Shown: piece by piece, positions 34,296-43,667 of the stretch | Layout: every line of letters begins with the position of its first letter | How positions within the stretch are numbered: the stretch's first letter is position 1 | Source: Cognatundibacterium crateris | Lineage (GTDB): Bacteria; Pseudomonadota; Gammaproteobacteria; Burkholderiales; Burkholderiaceae_D | DNA: 64,000 bases | Direction of reading: 5' to 3' | NCBI RefSeq assembly: GCF_010078235.1 | Contig: NZ_JAABOS010000003.1 | Span: 124,001 to 188,000, forward strand | Notes under the pieces: model-generated | Database searches by the model: none | What the model was told of the DNA's origin: nothing | The model's input: only the letters and a program-made list of their open reading frames with translations | Made by a program: the position numbers and the translations under genes

Positions 34296-36998
34296 ATGAA
34301 AAATTTTCAAGAAAAGTCATGTGCACGTTCAGTGCGCTTAGCGATGGTCTTGTTCACCGGAGCGACTTTTACAGTAGCTAATGCGCAAGAGGCGGCACAA
34401 AATGCAGATAGCAAGGCGCAACGTGTTGTGATTACAGGATCTAATATTTCCCGTATCGCTGTGGAAGGGCCGACGCCAGTGGAAGTGATCAAGCGCGACG
34501 CCATTGAAAAGACCGGTGCCAGCACAGTGATTGAGCTGTTAAGCAAATTGCCTTCGATGTCAGTTTCACTGGATGGAACTTCCAGCTCTTCTTTTGCCGG
34601 TGGTGCAGCATCAGCACAATTGCGTGGTCTTGACGCCAAATATACATTGGTCTTGTTAAACGGCCGTCGTCTGGCAAGTTATGGTTTTGCTGATAGTGCA
34701 GAAAATTCGTTTGTTGATTTGAACAGTTTACCGTTGGCAGCAATCGATTCAGTAGAAATTTTGCGTGATGGTGCTTCAGCGATTTACGGCTCTGATGCTG
34801 TCGCTGGAGTGATTAATTTTAAAACGCGTAAAAATTATCAAGGTGCTGAGGCAACTGTCAATCTTGGCAGCAATCAAAAAGGTGATGGCGGGACCTACAA
34901 TGCAAGTGTCACTGCCGGTTTCGGTGATTTAGACAAAGACGGTCAAAATTTCTTATTTACGGTTGATGCATATCTGCGCAATCCATTGTGGAGTAACAAG
35001 CACGATTATTATGCAAACCCCGACCGTCGCCGCTTCGGTGGTACGGATGGTCGTACGACAAACTTGTATCTTGGCAGTGTGCGGGATTTTGATAATGGGG
35101 AACCTGGATACGCCATTCCTGGCTGCCGTGGAACTATAGGTGTTAGCAGTGGTACCGGTGACACGGTTTGTCTGACTAATCCAGCAAATCAAATTTCTCC
35201 ACGCGTAGAGCGCTTAGGGGCATCGGCGATTTTTACTAAGAAGCTCAATAACACGGATGAATTGTTTGTTGAAGCAGGTTTGACGACCAGCAAAACAATG
35301 ATACAACAGGGTTTCCCTAGTTTTTCCTCCAGCTTTATCGGTAATACCGATGGTTCAACAAATCCGGGTTTAAATAATTTGCCTGGACCTAGTGCTGACG
35401 GATCTTTAGTTGGCTTTACGCCTGGGGATCGCTTACAGATTTTCCGTAACATCTATGAGGCCGGTCGCTCAATGGAAACGCTGACCAGTGATACTGTTCG
35501 CGTGGTAGGTGGCTGGCGCGGCACAGTTGGCCAATGGGAGTCAGAAGCTGCGATTAGCCTGAATCAAAACCATATTGATGATTTCACGACAAATCAGGTA
35601 TTAAAAGACGTTTCTAACGCATCGTTACAAGCAGGCTTGCTCGGCAAGGTTGGCTATGATCCTTTTGTTTACTGGAATCCAAGTAATGTTGTTAGTCCTA
35701 TGCTGACGACAACCACACGCAGAGCGACATCGCGCCTTGCGACTGCAGAATGGAAAATGTCGAATTCCGATCTGTATTCCTTATCTGCCGGCCCTGTAGG
35801 ATTTGCCTGGGGTACGCAACTTAGCCGTGAATCGATAGACGATGTACCTGATTCCGTTATGGCAGCCGGAAATATTGCCAATTACGGCGCAACGGCAAGT
35901 AAAGCAAGCCGGACTGTATTCTCTGCTTTTGGTGAGTTTAATATTCCATTGCGCAAAGATATAGAAATGCAATTAGCGTTGCGTGGAGATCATTACAGCG
36001 ATTTCGGTAATTCTGTGAATCCGAAGCTTGCTTTCGCGTGGCGTCCTACAGAGCAGATATTATTGCGTGGCTCGGCAACGACATCTTTTAAGGCGCCAAC
36101 CTTACCTGAAGTGAATTCGACCACAACAGCGTACACGACAGTGGCTGATTGGGCACGTTGTGGCCCGCTTGGTTATGTTGGTGCAAATTGTTCATATTCG
36201 CCGAAAGCATATTTATCTGGTAATTCCAAGCTGAAAGCAGAAAAAGCAAATAACTACTCCTTTGGCCTGGTTTTGCAACCTATTAAAAATCTGACAGCTT
36301 CGGTAGACTGGTTCGGCATTAAGCAGCGCGATACGATACAGTCTCTCGATGCGCAGTATTTGCTCGATAATGAAGATAAGATTCCTGGCTTTGCAGCTTT
36401 AGTTGGGCGTGATCCACGCAACCCAGCATTGGAAGCGAAAAATCCTGGTCTGAATAAGGGCCGAATTAACAGTGTGAAGCTGCCGTATATGAATGTTGGT
36501 CAAACCGAGATTCAAGGTGTCGACGTAGATGTCAGTTATTCATTTGACTTTGGCAATGCCGGTAAATTGAGATTGCGTGAAACAAATAGCTATTTGTTGA
36601 CCTACAAACAAAGTATCGCACCGGGACAAGAGCCTACTTCCCGCTTGGATGGTACTTTGCATCCTAAGTGGCGAAATTCGTTCCGTGTTGCTTACGAGTT
36701 TAATCAATACGAAGCGGGAATTACTGCGCGAACTTATGCTGGCACATTAAACATTGATGATCCTACACATAGCCAGGACCCAACATTGACGAATGCCCGT
36801 ATTCCTTCATATAGCGTATTTGATATCAACCTGAGCGCTAAACTCAGTAAAGTACTGAGCTTGAATTTTGGTATCAATAACGCTTTGGATAAGGCACCTG
36901 TTTATTCAAATGCCGCAAGCAATGACTCTGCTGTTCAAGGTAAAAATGATCTGGTCGGACGTTATTTCTATGCGAATATGCGCTACGCTTTTAAGTAA
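34296..36998 (+). CDS. TonB-dependent outer-membrane receptor
   Basis: A 900-residue receptor: signal peptide (to about residue 30, TVANAQ), a TonB-box-like stretch (QRVVITGSNI), plug domain (about 45-170, with STVIELLSKLPSMS, LRGLDAKYTLVLLNGRRL, VEILRDGASAIYGSDAVAGVINF) and a 22-strand barrel ending MRYAFK with the terminal Phe-x pattern of outer-membrane proteins. Such receptors import siderophores, cobalamin, carbohydrates or peptides. The gene is visibly richer in A+T than its neighbours (many AAT, GAT, TTA codons), and it is flanked by dctA and a MocR-type regulator, neither of which tells the substrate. Confidence 0.92.
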   Translation: MKNFQEKSCARSVRLAMVLFTGATFTVANAQEAAQNADSKAQRVVITGSNISRIAVEGPTPVEVIKRDAIEKTGASTVIELLSKLPSMSVSLDGTSSSSFAGGAASAQLRGLDAKYTLVLLNGRRLASYGFADSAENSFVDLNSLPLAAIDSVEILRDGASAIYGSDAVAGVINFKTRKNYQGAEATVNLGSNQKGDGGTYNASVTAGFGDLDKDGQNFLFTVDAYLRNPLWSNKHDYYANPDRRRFGGTDGRTTNLYLGSVRDFDNGEPGYAIPGCRGTIGVSSGTGDTVCLTNPANQISPRVERLGASAIFTKKLNNTDELFVEAGLTTSKTMIQQGFPSFSSSFIGNTDGSTNPGLNNLPGPSADGSLVGFTPGDRLQIFRNIYEAGRSMETLTSDTVRVVGGWRGTVGQWESEAAISLNQNHIDDFTTNQVLKDVSNASLQAGLLGKVGYDPFVYWNPSNVVSPMLTTTTRRATSRLATAEWKMSNSDLYSLSAGPVGFAWGTQLSRESIDDVPDSVMAAGNIANYGATASKASRTVFSAFGEFNIPLRKDIEMQLALRGDHYSDFGNSVNPKLAFAWRPTEQILLRGSATTSFKAPTLPEVNSTTTAYTTVADWARCGPLGYVGANCSYSPKAYLSGNSKLKAEKANNYSFGLVLQPIKNLTASVDWFGIKQRDTIQSLDAQYLLDNEDKIPGFAALVGRDPRNPALEAKNPGLNKGRINSVKLPYMNVGQTEIQGVDVDVSYSFDFGNAGKLRLRETNSYLLTYKQSIAPGQEPTSRLDGTLHPKWRNSFRVAYEFNQYEAGITARTYAGTLNIDDPTHSQDPTLTNARIPSYSVFDINLSAKLSKVLSLNFGINNALDKAPVYSNAASNDSAVQGKNDLVGRYFYANMRYAFK

Positions 36999-37035
36999 AC
37001 TGACATATTGATTTGTGATGTCTTTGTGAAAAAAA

Positions 37036-37063
37036 CTCCCGCTGACAGCGGGAGTTTTTTTTT
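37036..37063 (+). terminator. rho-independent terminator of the TonB receptor gene
   Basis: CTCCCGCTGACAGCGGGAG hairpin followed by nine T residues, preceded by an A-run. Confidence 0.93.
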
Positions 37064-37192
37064 GAGGGAATACGAAGTCCTGACACAGACGTAATGGCAA
37101 TATGTTGTAGAACTTAAACTATTTAAGTCATCATGCTTTACCGGGAAAATTGTGCGCCAGTCCTCGGTTTACTTCGAGAGAAATGGTGCTTG

Positions 37193-38647
37193 TTATGCTA
37201 CAGCTTTACGGGTTCTTAAAAGATGTTGAACGATGTTGCTCAGTACCTTGATCGCTTGTTCTATTTCAGCCGTATAGGGTGCTCCACAGTTAATCCTCAG
37301 GAAATGATCAAAGCGGTTCGAATTGGAGTACAGCAGTCCGGGTGAAATCAGAATGCCTTGTTCCAGCGCGGCGTCAAATACTGCCTGCGACGAGCAATAA
37401 GCCGGCATTTCTACCCAGATCGAGACGCCGCCATCGGGCATGCTGAAGCGCGTGCCTTCCGGAAAATAGCGCGCGATGGCCTCCGCCATTTTTTCACGCT
37501 GCTGTCTGAGTGTCACACGCAATTTGCGCAAGTGGCGGTCGTAATGGCTTGATTGCAAAAACGCTGCCGCGACTTTCTGTGATAACTCTTCGTTATAGCG
37601 GGTTTGTGCGTATTTGAACATGTCGACCCTGGCTTGCCAGCGTCCAGCCAGCATCCAGCCTATGCGCAGGCCAGGGGCCATGATTTTATGCAGCGAAGCG
37701 CAGTAGATCACATTGCCGCTTTTATCCCAGTGTTTGCAGGCAGTCGGGATATTGTCGGCATTACATAAGGCGCTGTAGGAGTCGTCTTCGATCAGCGGGA
37801 TTTGCTGCGCTTCGCATAAGCTGACCAGCCTTTGCTTATGTGTGTCCGGCATGATGCTGCCCAAGGGGTTTTGCAAATGCGGCACCACCACCACCGCTTT
37901 GATATTGTCATAGGTCTGCATCGCCAGTTCCAGCGCCTCGATGGAAATCCCGGTATGCGGACTGGTCGGGATTTCCAACGCTTTCATGCCCAGACTTTCC
38001 AGCACCTGCAGCAAGCCGTAAAAGGTCGGCGATTCAACCGCAATCACATCACCGGCATGCGCGACGGCACGCAGCGCCAGGTTCAGTGCTTCTATGCAGC
38101 CATGGGTGATTACCACTTCATCTGCGCGGGTGCTGATGCCCACGTCCAGCGCACGTTTGGCCAGCGCGGCGCGCAGTTCGCGGTTGCCGCCCGGTGAAAT
38201 TGCCTTGGTCAGCAAATACGGATGCTGGCGCAGGATGCTGCTGGTCAGTTGACGTAATTGCTGATGCGGATACAGTTCCGGTGCACCGGTGGCGCGTGCC
38301 AGATTCACCTTCACCTGACGCTGACCTTGCGCAATGATGGCCGAGACCCGTTCATGGATGCCGACAAACTGAGCCGGATCGATGCGCTTGACCGGCCTGG
38401 GCTCAGCCGCCGGCGCCAGATTCATGCGGCGCGGCTGACGTACGAAATAGCCTGAGCGTGGCCGCGCTTCCAGCCAGCCTTGCGCTTCCAGATAACGGCA
38501 CATTTGCAATGCTGTTGACAGGCTGATGTGATGCAACTGCATCAGCTTACGCACTGAGGGCATGCGTTCACCACAAGCCAGGGTGCCGGCCTGGATCGCG
38601 CTCAGATAATGGTCGGCCAGCTGGCGGTAAAGGATGGGTGTGGACAT
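37193..38647 (-). CDS. MocR-type GntR/aminotransferase-fold regulator
   Basis: About 484 residues starting MSTPILYRQLADHYL. The N-terminal ~70 residues form a GntR winged helix (AIQAGTLACGERMPSVRKL, LHHISLSTALQMCRYLEAQGWLEARPRSGYFV). The remaining ~380 residues form a fold-type I aminotransferase domain with the PLP-binding Lys in SLHKIMAPGLRIGW. MocR proteins sense an amine or PLP derivative and regulate neighbouring genes. An upstream in-frame extension of about 51 residues is rejected as it precedes the conserved domain. The divergent small gene at 38928 is a possible target. Confidence 0.9.
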   Translation of the reverse strand: MSTPILYRQLADHYLSAIQAGTLACGERMPSVRKLMQLHHISLSTALQMCRYLEAQGWLEARPRSGYFVRQPRRMNLAPAAEPRPVKRIDPAQFVGIHERVSAIIAQGQRQVKVNLARATGAPELYPHQQLRQLTSSILRQHPYLLTKAISPGGNRELRAALAKRALDVGISTRADEVVITHGCIEALNLALRAVAHAGDVIAVESPTFYGLLQVLESLGMKALEIPTSPHTGISIEALELAMQTYDNIKAVVVVPHLQNPLGSIMPDTHKQRLVSLCEAQQIPLIEDDSYSALCNADNIPTACKHWDKSGNVIYCASLHKIMAPGLRIGWMLAGRWQARVDMFKYAQTRYNEELSQKVAAAFLQSSHYDRHLRKLRVTLRQQREKMAEAIARYFPEGTRFSMPDGGVSIWVEMPAYCSSQAVFDAALEQGILISPGLLYSNSNRFDHFLRINCGAPYTAEIEQAIKVLSNIVQHLLRTRKAVA

Positions 38648-38927
38648 GCTGAATTCTTTAAAAGCGCAAATAAATGGTGAACGTCGCAAATTGCCGTGTC
38701 TGCGCGACAGCGGCACTGACCCTGGCATCATCAGGCTAAGCAAGCTGCAGGCAAAGATACAGTTTGCGCTGATTCTGACAATAACAGAAGGAAAAATCAC
38801 GAATTGCTGCGATACAGTTTCTGCTTTTCTGTGCCTGTTATGGTGTGTCGCTCAGGCTTAAGCTGTGCTGACAGGAATGGGGATTAGCGCCGAAATCCCT
38901 GACTGATCCGGACAGGGAGAGCAAAAT

Positions 38928-39284
38928 ATGCAGATCGAATTGCAGAACACACAGTGCTGGTATGGCTATCTGGAAAAAGGCAGTTGCGTCAGGCTGTACA
39001 GCGGCCGTGCACTAATGCGCAATCTGAGCGCGGAAATCAGTGGCTTGCCGCAGACCCTGATGCTGGAGCAGGGGCAGCCTCAGGTGTTGGCTCAGTCTGG
39101 CTGGATGCTGATTGCGGCGCAAGCGGCATTGACGGGAACTTGTGAGCCGCCACCAGAGCACTCTTTGCTGCAATTTGTCAGGGAAAGGCTGGCCGATAGC
39201 GGATTGCTGCGCCTTATCCGAAAAACTCTTTCATCAGGAAGTTTTCCAGCTCGGCGCTATCCTGAGGACGGGCCGACAGGGTGA
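38928..39284 (+). CDS. small protein resembling DUF2917
   Basis: A 118-residue protein with alternating beta-strand pattern (GSCVRLYSGRALMRNLSAEI, VLAQSGWMLIAAQ) that resembles the small DUF2917 family common in Burkholderiales, often next to regulator genes as here. GGGAGAG lies before the ATG. The last ~24 codons overlap the 3' end of the convergent TonB-like gene by 71 bases, and the tail (SSGSFPARRYPEDGPTG) looks unconserved. Family call by pattern only. Confidence 0.5.
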   Translation: MQIELQNTQCWYGYLEKGSCVRLYSGRALMRNLSAEISGLPQTLMLEQGQPQVLAQSGWMLIAAQAALTGTCEPPPEHSLLQFVRERLADSGLLRLIRKTLSSGSFPARRYPEDGPTG

Positions 39285-40065
39285 TAACTCTGCCCAGGCG
39301 GCGTGATTCCCAGCTGAAGTCGCCCTGATAATGGCTGCGTATCAGCTCTATCATGCGCCTGACCATGGCCAGCTCGACGTTGCCACCTAGCCCCGCATCG
39401 ACTTCGATGACCTGCTTCCAGCTGCTGCTGGAATTCGGACGCCAGCCACGGAAAGAGAAAGTGCCGACCCGCGTGCTCTTACTCAGTATCTGGAATACGC
39501 CATTGGTCCCATCGCGCCCGGCCGCCTGCTGCATACTGCGTCGCACATTGGCTTCGGCCACTTCCTGTGGCGACATACCGCGCCCATTGCTGGATGAAGA
39601 ACTTTCTTGCGGTGTATTGTCTTGCTGCGCCTGACGTTTGGCACGTACTGCATTGAGCATGGCCATCATGTCTTCAGCAGGTGCCGCCTGCGCCACAGGT
39701 GGCGGGGTTTGCACAATCGGGGCTGGTGCATCTGCCGGTGGCACAGGGCTGGGCAGATTCGGTGTCTGTCTGGTCTTAGGGATGGTGACCGGCGGCTTGG
39801 CTTTGGGCTCAGATTTCTTAGGCGCAGCCTGTTTGGCCTGCACCACTTTATCCATGATCAGTACCATCGGCGTATTGGACGCAGCGTTATCACCCTGCTT
39901 TTTCTTCTTTTCCAACTGCATGTGCAGCAGAAAATACAGTAACACCGCGTGCATCAGCACCACTAACAGCAGACCCGTCATGCTGGCCGGACGAAAGCGG
40001 ATATGCAGATGCACTTCGCCGGGTTCTGCAATGTTATTTTCAGGTGCTTCTATACTGAACTTCAT
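39214..40065 (-). CDS. TonB-like single-helix membrane protein of unknown role
   Basis: About 283 residues: short cytoplasmic start, one transmembrane helix (SMTGLLLVVLMHAVLLYFLL), a Lys/Pro-rich periplasmic linker (KKSEPKAKPPVTIPKTRQ, then PAPIVQTPPPVAQ), a Gln/Ser-rich stretch, and a C-terminal folded part of ~100 residues (SFRGWRPNSSSSWKQVIEV...LIRSHYQGDFSW). The layout copies TonB or TolA, but the C-terminal domain does not match TonB's signature and no exbB or exbD is adjacent. It may span the periplasm to an outer-membrane or peptidoglycan partner. The start is MKFSIEAPE or an ATG seven codons earlier. Confidence 0.7.
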   Translation of the reverse strand: MKFSIEAPENNIAEPGEVHLHIRFRPASMTGLLLVVLMHAVLLYFLLHMQLEKKKKQGDNAASNTPMVLIMDKVVQAKQAAPKKSEPKAKPPVTIPKTRQTPNLPSPVPPADAPAPIVQTPPPVAQAAPAEDMMAMLNAVRAKRQAQQDNTPQESSSSSNGRGMSPQEVAEANVRRSMQQAAGRDGTNGVFQILSKSTRVGTFSFRGWRPNSSSSWKQVIEVDAGLGGNVELAMVRRMIELIRSHYQGDFSWESRRLGRVITLSARPQDSAELENFLMKEFFG

Positions 40066-40344
40066 GGATAGCTGGATTTCATGCACGAATCATAGAGCTC
40101 GCAAGCATACAACAAACTTTCCTTGTTTCTGTAACAAATATGCTGGGCTTGGCAGACGAGTCCGCTGGGATCGCCTGAGGAAAGTGTAACAAAACATGAC
40201 GCTAATTGCCGTCGCGCTGCTATGAGAGCTGCCTGAATGTGAAACAGAGTATGTCAGATCAGCACAGACTTGCACCTTTGGGCAATAGTAAAACACCCCC
40301 CTATCTACTAAGCTATATCCAACTTACTGCAAAAGGGTATTGCC

Positions 40345-42102
40345 ATGTCAGATGAATTGCTTGAATTGACCAGAGTGACCGAAACGCGTGTTGAACAGCC
40401 TGCTGTTGAGGCGGCTGAAACAGACTCTGCTTCGGGTTTGCCAGTAATTGCTGTAAGCGCAGCGGCCAGCCTGGCGCTGAGTGCATGCGGCGGCGGTGGC
40501 AGCAGCCCCAACTCAAGCGGGCCCGGTGATGGCAGCGGCAATGGTGGCACCCCGCCAGTAGCACCACCGAAACCCTTGACTGAAACTGAAGCAGCCCGCT
40601 TCCTGGTCCAGGCAGCAGTGGGTATCACACGCACCCAGATCGCCAGGGTGCAGGCAATAGGGTATGCGGCCTGGATCGATGAGCAGATGGCGCTGGCGCC
40701 AAGCACCAGCCGCTGGGACTGGCTGAAAACTAAGGGCTTCGATGCGTTGACATACCGTTCCAGTGAAGCTGGTATGGATCAAGCCGTTTGGCGCAAGTTA
40801 ATTTCTTCACCTGACACCTTGCGTCAGCGTGTCGCTCAGGCCTTGTCAGAAATTTTGGTGGTTGGTATTGGTGGGCTGAACACTGATTGGCGACAGTTTG
40901 CTGCTTGCACCTATCTGGATATGCTGGAAGCGAACTGTTTCGGCAATTTCCGCACGCTGTTGGAAGCGGTATCTACCAGTCTTCCTATGGGTGTCTATCT
41001 GACTTTCCGTGGTAATACCAAATTCAATGCCAAGACCGGCGCACTGCCAGATGAAAATTACGCTCGTGAAATCATGCAGCTGTTCTCCATAGGACTGGTG
41101 CAGCTGAATCTGGATGGCACGCCTAAACTCAATAGCAGCGGTGCACAGCAAGAAACTTATACGCTCGATGACATCGCCGGATTAGCCAGAGTATTTACCG
41201 GCTGGGAGTATGATAGGACAACCAGCGGTGCCGAAACGCCAGACTTTGTCAAACGTCCCATGATACAAATCGCAGCGCGGCATGAGACCGGCGAGAAGAA
41301 ATTTCTGGGCAGTACCATCGCGGCTGGTACCGATGGGGTTCAAAGCATGAAAGCCGCACTGGATACTATTTTTGCACATCCGAATGTCGCTCCTTTTATC
41401 AGCAAACAGTTAATTCAGCGCCTGGTGACCAGCAATCCTTCACCGGCTTATGTCGCGCGGGTGGCGACTGTATTCAATAACGATAGCAAAAATGTGAAGG
41501 GCAATCTTGCAGCCGTGGTGAAAGCGATCTTGCTGGATGATGAAGCACGTAATGCGAACAGCCTGAGTAATGCGCAATTCGGCAAAGTCCGCGAGCCTAT
41601 CTTCCGCTTCCTGGCCTGGGCCAGAGCATTTAATTTAAACAGTGTCAGTGACGCGTGGAATATCGGTAATACCAGCGATCCTGGCATTAGTCTGGGACAA
41701 AGTCCTATGCGTTCCGGTTCTGTATTCAATTTTTTCCGACCTGGTTATGTGCCACCCAATAGTCCGGTTGGCAATGCCTCGCTGGTAGCACCGGAATTAC
41801 AGATCGTCAATGAATCCTCGGTGATTGGGTATGTGAATTTTATGCAGCGCACGGTATCCCAAATCAATACTGATCTGGTACCGGATTACAGCAGCTTGCT
41901 CAAGCTGGTGGGTGATCCGGCGGGCCTGATTAAGGAGCTCAATCTGCTGCTGGCTGCCGGTCAGCTTAGTGATGCTACTGTCAGTACTATCGTATCGGCT
42001 ATCGGTGGTATGTCCAGTGAAACCGATGTCCAGAAAAATAACCGGATTTATGCTGCATTAACCCTGGTGCTGGCAGCGCCGGAATTTATTGTTATCAAAT
42101 AA
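40345..42102 (+). CDS. DUF1800-family protein
   Basis: A 585-residue protein with the DUF1800 pattern (AARFLVQAAVGITRTQIARV at the start of the domain, then PDENYAREIMQLFSIGL and FNFFRPGYVPP). DUF1800 proteins occur with DUF1501 partners in many proteobacteria and planctomycetes; function not established. Oddly, a lipobox-like segment (LALSACGGGG) lies at residues ~45-55 after an acidic, Glu-rich start with no basic residues near the hydrophobic stretch, unlike an ordinary lipoprotein signal. A Gly/Ser/Pro spacer follows. It precedes the DUF1501 gene by 117 bp, and the gap contains a repeat element. Confidence 0.85.
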   Translation: MSDELLELTRVTETRVEQPAVEAAETDSASGLPVIAVSAAASLALSACGGGGSSPNSSGPGDGSGNGGTPPVAPPKPLTETEAARFLVQAAVGITRTQIARVQAIGYAAWIDEQMALAPSTSRWDWLKTKGFDALTYRSSEAGMDQAVWRKLISSPDTLRQRVAQALSEILVVGIGGLNTDWRQFAACTYLDMLEANCFGNFRTLLEAVSTSLPMGVYLTFRGNTKFNAKTGALPDENYAREIMQLFSIGLVQLNLDGTPKLNSSGAQQETYTLDDIAGLARVFTGWEYDRTTSGAETPDFVKRPMIQIAARHETGEKKFLGSTIAAGTDGVQSMKAALDTIFAHPNVAPFISKQLIQRLVTSNPSPAYVARVATVFNNDSKNVKGNLAAVVKAILLDDEARNANSLSNAQFGKVREPIFRFLAWARAFNLNSVSDAWNIGNTSDPGISLGQSPMRSGSVFNFFRPGYVPPNSPVGNASLVAPELQIVNESSVIGYVNFMQRTVSQINTDLVPDYSSLLKLVGDPAGLIKELNLLLAAGQLSDATVSTIVSAIGGMSSETDVQKNNRIYAALTLVLAAPEFIVIK

Positions 42103-42104
42103 AC

Positions 42105-42205
42105 GGACTGACGCAAAAACGCTCCGGCGGCCTGATGGTTCCTTGCCTTGCATGTGTACTGACTATGTCGCCACGCCTTGCCGGAACCAATTTTGTGTCT
42201 ATCCT
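42105..42205. repeat. 101-bp copy of the AGGACTTACGCAAAA family inside the DUF1800/DUF1501 operon
   Basis: Left end GGACTGACGCAAAAACGC starts two bases after the DUF1800 stop. The right end TTTTGTGTCTATCCT matches the inverted terminus at 11 of 15 positions. Inner stretches (GTACTG...GTCGCCA, GCCTTGCCGG) match the 203-bp copy at 6730. The DUF1501 ribosome-binding sequence (AGGAAA) lies directly after it. Confidence 0.65.
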
Positions 42206-42219
42206 GATTAGGAAAAATC

Positions 42220-43620
42220 ATGACGAAACCGACAACGATGAATGCTTCGCGCCGCGCTTTTATGCAGCGTGCCTCCGCCCTTTCTGTGGCTGGTGTGGCC
42301 ACGCCTTGGGCATTGAATCTGGCTGCGATGTCCGAAGCCTCTGCCGCTACCGCAAGCGATTACAAAGCCATAGTCTGTGTATTTCTTTACGGCGGCAATG
42401 ACTATGCAAACACTGTAGTCCCTTACGACACCAGCGGTTACAACGCCTATCAGGCTTTGCGTCCTGCGCTCGCATTTGCGCGTGATGCGCTGACCCCGAC
42501 GGCCTTAAAACCGGTAGCTGATCCTAAAGACAGTGCAGGCTTCAGCCATCAGTATGCACTGGCACCGGGACTGGCTCCTTTGCTGCCGGTCTTCAATGCC
42601 GGAAAACTGGGCGTGGTGTTGAACGTAGGTACCTTGATACAGCCAACTACCAAGCTGCAATACACAAGTAAAAGCGTCTTATTACCGCCGAAACTGTTTT
42701 CGCATAATGACCAACAATCGGTGTGGCAATCTTCGTCCGCCGAAGGCGCACGTTCCGGCTGGGGTGGACGCATGGGAGACCTGTTTCAATCAGGAAACTC
42801 AAATTCCACATTTACCTGTGTGAATGTGTCTGGTAACGCAGTGTATTTATCAGGTAATACGGCTGTGCAGTATCAGGTGTCGAGCAAAGGCTCAGTCCCA
42901 CTGTCTGCCTTGCAGTCACCACTATTTGGTTCAGCTGCATGCTCGACAGCTTTACGCAATCTGATTACACAAAACCGCACCCATTTACTGGAAAATGAAT
43001 ACAACCGCGTGACGAATCGTGCGATTGAGGCCAACGTGACCCTGAGTGGCGCGCTGGCGTCGGCACCGGTACTGAAAACGGTATTCCCGACACAGAATAG
43101 TCTGGGTGATCAGCTGAAGCTGGTCAGTAAAATGATTTCGACCGCATCCACGCTGGGTGCTAAGCGCCAGGTGTTTTTCGTCTCTATCGGTGGTTTTGAT
43201 ACGCATGATGGTCTGGTCGATAAACATCCGGCACTCATGGCGCAGGTGGCCGATGCGATGGCCGCGTTTTACAACGCCACCGTCGAGTTGGGTGTAGAGA
43301 ACCAGGTCACGACTTTTACCGCCTCGGATTTTGGCCGTACTTTAAGCGGCAATAATGATGGTTCCGATCACGGCTGGGGCAGTATGCATTTCGTGATGGG
43401 CGGCGCGGTAAATGGTCAGCGTTTTTACGGCACAGCGCCGGTGATTGCGTCTAATGGTCCGGACGATGTGGGACAAGGCCGCTTACTGCCCACGACTTCG
43501 GTCGATCAGTATGCCGCCACGCTGGGTAAATGGCTAGGTGTGTCTGACAGTGATTTGCTGATGTTGTTGCCGAATCTGGTGAACTACAACGCCAGCAGTC
43601 GCAATCTGGGCTTCGTGTAA
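42220..43620 (+). CDS. Tat-exported DUF1501 protein
   Basis: A 466-residue protein with a twin-arginine signal (SRRAFMQRASALSVAG...SAAT) and a DUF1501 body of alkaline-phosphatase/sulfatase-like fold (VCVFLYGGNDYANTVVPYD, FVSIGGFDTHDGLVDKH, TASDFGRTLSGNNDGSDHGWGSMHFVMGG). The Asp/His-rich motifs suggest a metal site. Folded export by Tat is consistent with cofactor loading in the cytoplasm. It is the operon partner of the upstream DUF1800 gene. Substrate unknown. Confidence 0.9.
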   Translation: MTKPTTMNASRRAFMQRASALSVAGVATPWALNLAAMSEASAATASDYKAIVCVFLYGGNDYANTVVPYDTSGYNAYQALRPALAFARDALTPTALKPVADPKDSAGFSHQYALAPGLAPLLPVFNAGKLGVVLNVGTLIQPTTKLQYTSKSVLLPPKLFSHNDQQSVWQSSSAEGARSGWGGRMGDLFQSGNSNSTFTCVNVSGNAVYLSGNTAVQYQVSSKGSVPLSALQSPLFGSAACSTALRNLITQNRTHLLENEYNRVTNRAIEANVTLSGALASAPVLKTVFPTQNSLGDQLKLVSKMISTASTLGAKRQVFFVSIGGFDTHDGLVDKHPALMAQVADAMAAFYNATVELGVENQVTTFTASDFGRTLSGNNDGSDHGWGSMHFVMGGAVNGQRFYGTAPVIASNGPDDVGQGRLLPTTSVDQYAATLGKWLGVSDSDLLMLLPNLVNYNASSRNLGFV

Positions 43621-43667
43621 ACCCAATGGACGCCAGTCCATTGCAGTACTGAAGCAGCAGGCTGGTT

